Assembly: GCA_029582155.1 (NCBI GenBank)
Contig: CM055895.1
Location: forward strand, 51,985,250-52,049,249
Source of the DNA: Panopea generosa
Taxonomy: Eukaryota; Mollusca; Bivalvia; Adapedonta; Hiatellidae
Length of the DNA: 64,000 nt
Reading direction: 5' to 3'
Position numbers and translations under genes: made by a program. The number at the start of each line of letters is the position of its first letter. Position 1 is the first letter of the stretch. The notes under the pieces were generated by a model. The model had not been told where the DNA came from. It did not search any database and worked only from the letters and a program-made list of their open reading frames with translations. Positions 60,271 through 64,000 of this stretch are shown piece by piece.

Positions 60271-63052
60271 ATAAAAGAATATCAATAAATGTATATGCAG
60301 AATGAACCTAGAACATTGATATCTGCAGAACTGCAGAGTTACAGCGAATTCTATTGTATTACTCAAATTGTCGCTTATTATGACATGCTTGACCCACAGT
60401 TATCCCATTCTTGCCATCACTCATATGCTCCCTGGAACAACACATGGAATGGTAATTTAACCACAATAATGAACATGACAAAAAATGACAAAATGAACAT
60501 GACACACATTCAGAAGGTGCCTGGACTGAGTTTCACTACAAATATATTTGTAGTGCAAGTACATGCGCATAATTACTCCCCATTGGGATTGTCCATGAAT
60601 GTATTGATCACCCCTTATACATTCTATAGAGCGTTTTGTATAAACACACGCTTCATTGGAATTTATAACTGGTACTTATGCACAGAAAATCAATAAAACA
60701 CCCACCCTCTTTTAAAACTAATTAACAATTTGAAAATTGCATACATCTCTGATTAACATCACATTGTATGGATATCCTGTCAAAAACATTCCATTTCATA
60801 AATAATTGTCTGAAATTCAGTTGTACACAACTGTTTACATTGTCATTTATAAGCATTAATTAGATTTGCACTTGATTCACTGAACATTGGTAACCCTCTC
60901 TACATATTTGCTTTCATGTGTACAGAAAATAACATTTATAGATGAATGTGATCTGATTTCATTGTAGGTAAATCAACATTGCACTCATTCCAATATTTTA
61001 CCTATAACATAAAAGAACAGTATATTAGATATTCAGGTAAATTTTACCCCTAAAGATAGAAAAATACACTAATACCAAGTAAGTCCTTGCATAAGAACAA
61101 GTAAATACAATTGGAAATGAGCTCTCCACCATCTGCACAAAATGAAACTGCCTCTCATTAATATTGGCAGTTTGACTAGCTAGACAATCTATAATGAAAG
61201 GGAAAATATTCACATCAACAACCATGACATATTTAACTGTGTTATGAAATAAATAACAGGAGTACATTATACAATAAACGTGTCTGTAAACACCGTAATC
61301 TTGATCCTATTCAATGTTTGCTTTTCTAAAAGATAAACTTACTGGAACGTTCCGCACTGCCAACAGATATTGCTGGTATGTTTACAGCCAGTATAACTTT
61401 CTGTTTATGTTGAAAAACATTTAGTAGGTCAGATTTGATAAACTGAGACCTTTTAGAAAAAAGGCGTAGATGATAAAGAATAGACCATATTGTAAATAAA
61501 GCATTGTATATAGTATATATATATCCAATTTCTGTGGTACCCTGTGCCATATAGAGTTGTGCTGACTTGTTTTATTTTATACAAAAAATGAATAGCTATC
61601 TAAATACTTAAGACCTGCCTCCAGAGAGGCAAGTCAACAACATTCTTGTAGTACTAACATTAGAAATTGGTCATCACAATTACTTTAGAATTGTTGAAAA
61701 GTATTGACCCTTTTGTTTGTTTGCTGAATAATGAGCAAGAGTTTAAGAATAAACACGAATATTAATTTTTACTAATATAAACAAATTAAATGTGTTAGAT
61801 AGAATCTTTTCTGCTCTTGAACACTTACGGTAACTTTTATTTTTGGCCTCAATGAAAGATGCAGTTTCCACCTGTGGTCAGGTATAGGGCAATTTTGAGA
61901 ATGTGTACACTACTTGACTTAAATAATCGGTCACCTGGATTTATTGATATTTCATCAACAGTTGCACGAATTTATATTTCATAATTTAATTCACAATCTA
62001 ATGAAACAGTTTATTAAGCATATTTTCATCTTATTTAATAATAAAAAAAAACAAACATGTATCAATTCAGTGTTTTTTTTCGGCCATTTTTATAGCCCTT
62101 ATTGGGTCCCAATGGCAAATATCTTTTTTTCCCAATTGAATGGTAAAAATTCCCAATTGAAAGCTTCAAAAATGTAAATTGAAACTTGCCATACTTTCTT
62201 GATAAAATAAAGAAAGTTTTCCCCATTCTGAATTTAGTATGACATTGATTATTTAATTAAATGGCCTGATAAGCAAGTGTACACTTTTTATAAATATATA
62301 AATATATTTAATGCAAATTTTTTTTTCGCAATGTTAATGAAAATGCCACTAAAATTCCCACTTCCAAGGGTATGGGTCATCTTCCCAAAATGGTGAAAAA
62401 AAACACTGCAATTATTTGAAATGCACCACCACTCAGTGAAATTCACAATCATATCAGCATGATACATGTACACCTGCAGTGATTCTACATTGAAACAATG
62501 CATCTCTGCAAGTATCTTTGGACATTGTTATTCCAGATCTGGTTACGGTTCTGATACAAATGCATCAAACCAAGTGGTTGTGAAAGGTGTCTTGGTTTTT
62601 TTTAACAAATCCCATAATTATATGCTCAGTTGGGTTTAGGTCAGTGAGGTGGAAATGTATTGTCATAATCACTGCATATGACAGATACATGAGACGATAC
62701 AATTGAGAATTTTGACTTTGTGTGTTGTGCATTTCAAAAAGTTGTAATATGCTTATTTCTGTCTGAATTTAAATGAAATTTTCTGAAAAAATGCCTATAT
62801 AATTTGTTCATTATATTGTAGATTAAACAAAGAAATTTACAAACTTTCATGAAATATCAATAAATTATGAAAATTAAGCAGTGTGTTAATAAATTCAATA
62901 TAAAGTAACCATTTAGAATGTTCACTTGGAAAATATTCTTTATACATGTATTTTTTCTTGTAGTTAAAATATAGTTTCATTTCCCTTTACAGTGATTGTG
63001 GTGCAACAGTGTATCGTTGAATTCTTTGCCAGATTTTAGAGAATTTTAAATC
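60271..63052. other. Upstream of TMEM186, no gene recognised
   Basis: AT-rich. A 135-codon frame at 60,289-60,696 is Asn/Met/Tyr-rich with no recognised motif. A - strand frame at 61,330-61,550 ends at a good donor (GTAAGTTTATC) but no partner exon can be named. A C-rich patch with repeated CCCAATTGAA is at 62,100-62,165. Just before TMEM186, TTTCCCTTTACAG at 62,979-62,991 looks like a splice acceptor, so the gene may have a 5' UTR intron. Confidence 0.45.
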
Positions 63053-63829
63053 ATGGCCTGCCTGAGATTATTTCGATCCAACTCCAGGTCCTGGTGTATA
63101 CAGTCATTTGGAAAATTATCACAGACAGGTGTAATGCGGTTATTGGAGACGCATCATAGTGAAAATCTTATATATAGAACATTTGTATCTATTTCTTCTC
63201 CGGTGTGTTTGAAAAACAGTAAGAAGAGTTCTTTTCTCGTGCTTCCGAATTGGAGAAAAAATCCTTGCAACATGAACATAATGAATTTTTTACATTTGTT
63301 TAGAAACTGTTCATCTGGCAGTATTGATTCAGGATCACAGATTCCAAGGAATGAAGGTTCGCTAAAAGAAGTGTACCTTTTTAAACACATTAAATTTGTA
63401 AGAGCATTATCAATGCTCAAAATATATCAAACTTTGTTAACAGTTTTGTGTACTCCACCTATGATGTTTATGGCAAGCACTGGTATTATAGACACTACAG
63501 AATTTGCTTTTAACATGACCTTGATGACATTAGCAATTGGAATGCTTGCGTTGATGAGTCATTTTATACGTCACATTGTGTGCATTATGTATATGGATCC
63601 GTGTAAAAACACTGTCGAAATATCACATTTAACATTTTGGTGTCGTAGGAAAGATGTTTATCTGGATCTTTCAGACATCATACCATTGACAGATACTGGA
63701 CAGAAAACTACAGATGCATATGTACGTTTGGATACCTATGACAAAAAACATAAGTTTTACTTGTTTTTGAAATATGGCGAAATAGCCGATAAAGACAATA
63801 TCTCTCAAATTCTTGGTGAATTGAAGTAG
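63053..63829 (+). CDS. TMEM186: Transmembrane protein 186, mitochondrial complex I assembly factor
   Basis: A single coding exon of 258 residues. The C-terminal two thirds show the TMEM186 pattern: YLFKHIKFVRALSMLKIYQT (108-127), two membrane segments (about 124-146 and 152-178) with HFIRHIVCIMYM between the second and the tail, then SHLTFWCRRKDVYLDLSDII (191-210) and PLTDTGQ. Vertebrate TMEM186 has the same SHLTFW-type block followed by an IIPLT-type turn and a short beta-rich tail (YVRLDTYD, FYLFLKYGEI here). In mammals the protein is in the inner mitochondrial membrane and takes part in assembly of respiratory complex I (MCIA-associated). The N-terminus (1-100) is basic, Ser/Arg-rich and poor in acids at its start, suiting a mitochondrial targeting peptide; it is longer than in human. 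The start ATG follows TTTTAAATC and a likely 5' UTR acceptor lies about 60 nt upstream. The last 170 bp of the window show no clear polyadenylation signal. Confidence 0.92.
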   Translation: MACLRLFRSNSRSWCIQSFGKLSQTGVMRLLETHHSENLIYRTFVSISSPVCLKNSKKSSFLVLPNWRKNPCNMNIMNFLHLFRNCSSGSIDSGSQIPRNEGSLKEVYLFKHIKFVRALSMLKIYQTLLTVLCTPPMMFMASTGIIDTTEFAFNMTLMTLAIGMLALMSHFIRHIVCIMYMDPCKNTVEISHLTFWCRRKDVYLDLSDIIPLTDTGQKTTDAYVRLDTYDKKHKFYLFLKYGEIADKDNISQILGELK

Positions 63830-64000
63830 CAGAATGCCACATCTTCAAAGGCAGAAAAAAAAATGCGCTTTTTTTTTTTACCTGATAAGCTTTGGACTAC
63901 TAGTATTAGGCACTGACATAGTTCTCTATTGATCATGTCATATTTTGTATTGTTTTATTTATTTTTATTTAAAAAGCAGCAACTGATTTTTTTCGAGCAA

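Noticed and set aside
60289..60696. 135-codon frame just right of the hAT-like element
   Set aside because: Asn/Met/Tyr-rich in an AT-rich stretch, no recognised motif and no splice or conservation evidence.

Overview
The window looks like nuclear DNA of an animal, most probably a bivalve mollusc. The evidence is intron-containing genes with GT-AG junctions, AT-rich sequence, several families of tRNA-derived SINEs, dispersed repeats of a kind I recall from clam and mussel genomes (for example 13.6-14.6 kb and 26.3-26.5 kb), and TMEM186 and PLP-enzyme products of animal type. No database search could be run, so the bivalve assignment is an inference.

Layout. 1-6.8 kb is the right end of a long tandem array (unit about 57-63 bp) with a 1,608-bp higher-order period. 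6.8-18.4 kb is gene-poor and full of mobile elements: a hAT-like non-autonomous element with a hairpin element nested in it, SINEs, a three-copy dispersed repeat, two interleaved pairs of inverted repeats, and a CpG-rich island with no assigned gene. 18.4-34.0 kb is one spliced gene on the + strand, reconstructed here from nine exons as a 500-residue protein with a disordered N-terminal half and a coiled-coil C-terminus. I do not recognise the family. Its introns hold SINEs, hairpin elements, short tandem repeats and a reverse-transcriptase fragment lying between inverted repeats. 34.0-37.5 kb has no identified gene. 37.55-50.95 kb is a second, unrelated tandem array (33-35 bp unit, roughly 400 copies) with several levels of higher-order duplication. 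51.6-53.9 kb is a three-exon gene on the - strand for a fold-type-II PLP enzyme of the threonine dehydratase / serine racemase family. 54-63 kb is repeats and unassigned sequence, including a second hAT-like element with a target-site duplication. 63.05-63.83 kb is TMEM186, a mitochondrial inner-membrane protein.

The three genes are not obviously functionally linked. The most interesting observation is that the 33-bp unit of the large array closely matches the tail of a tRNA-derived SINE present several times on the same strand in this window. This suggests the 13.4-kb satellite was seeded from a SINE tail. Both arrays give long open frames on both strands only because of their periodicity; none of these is called as a gene.
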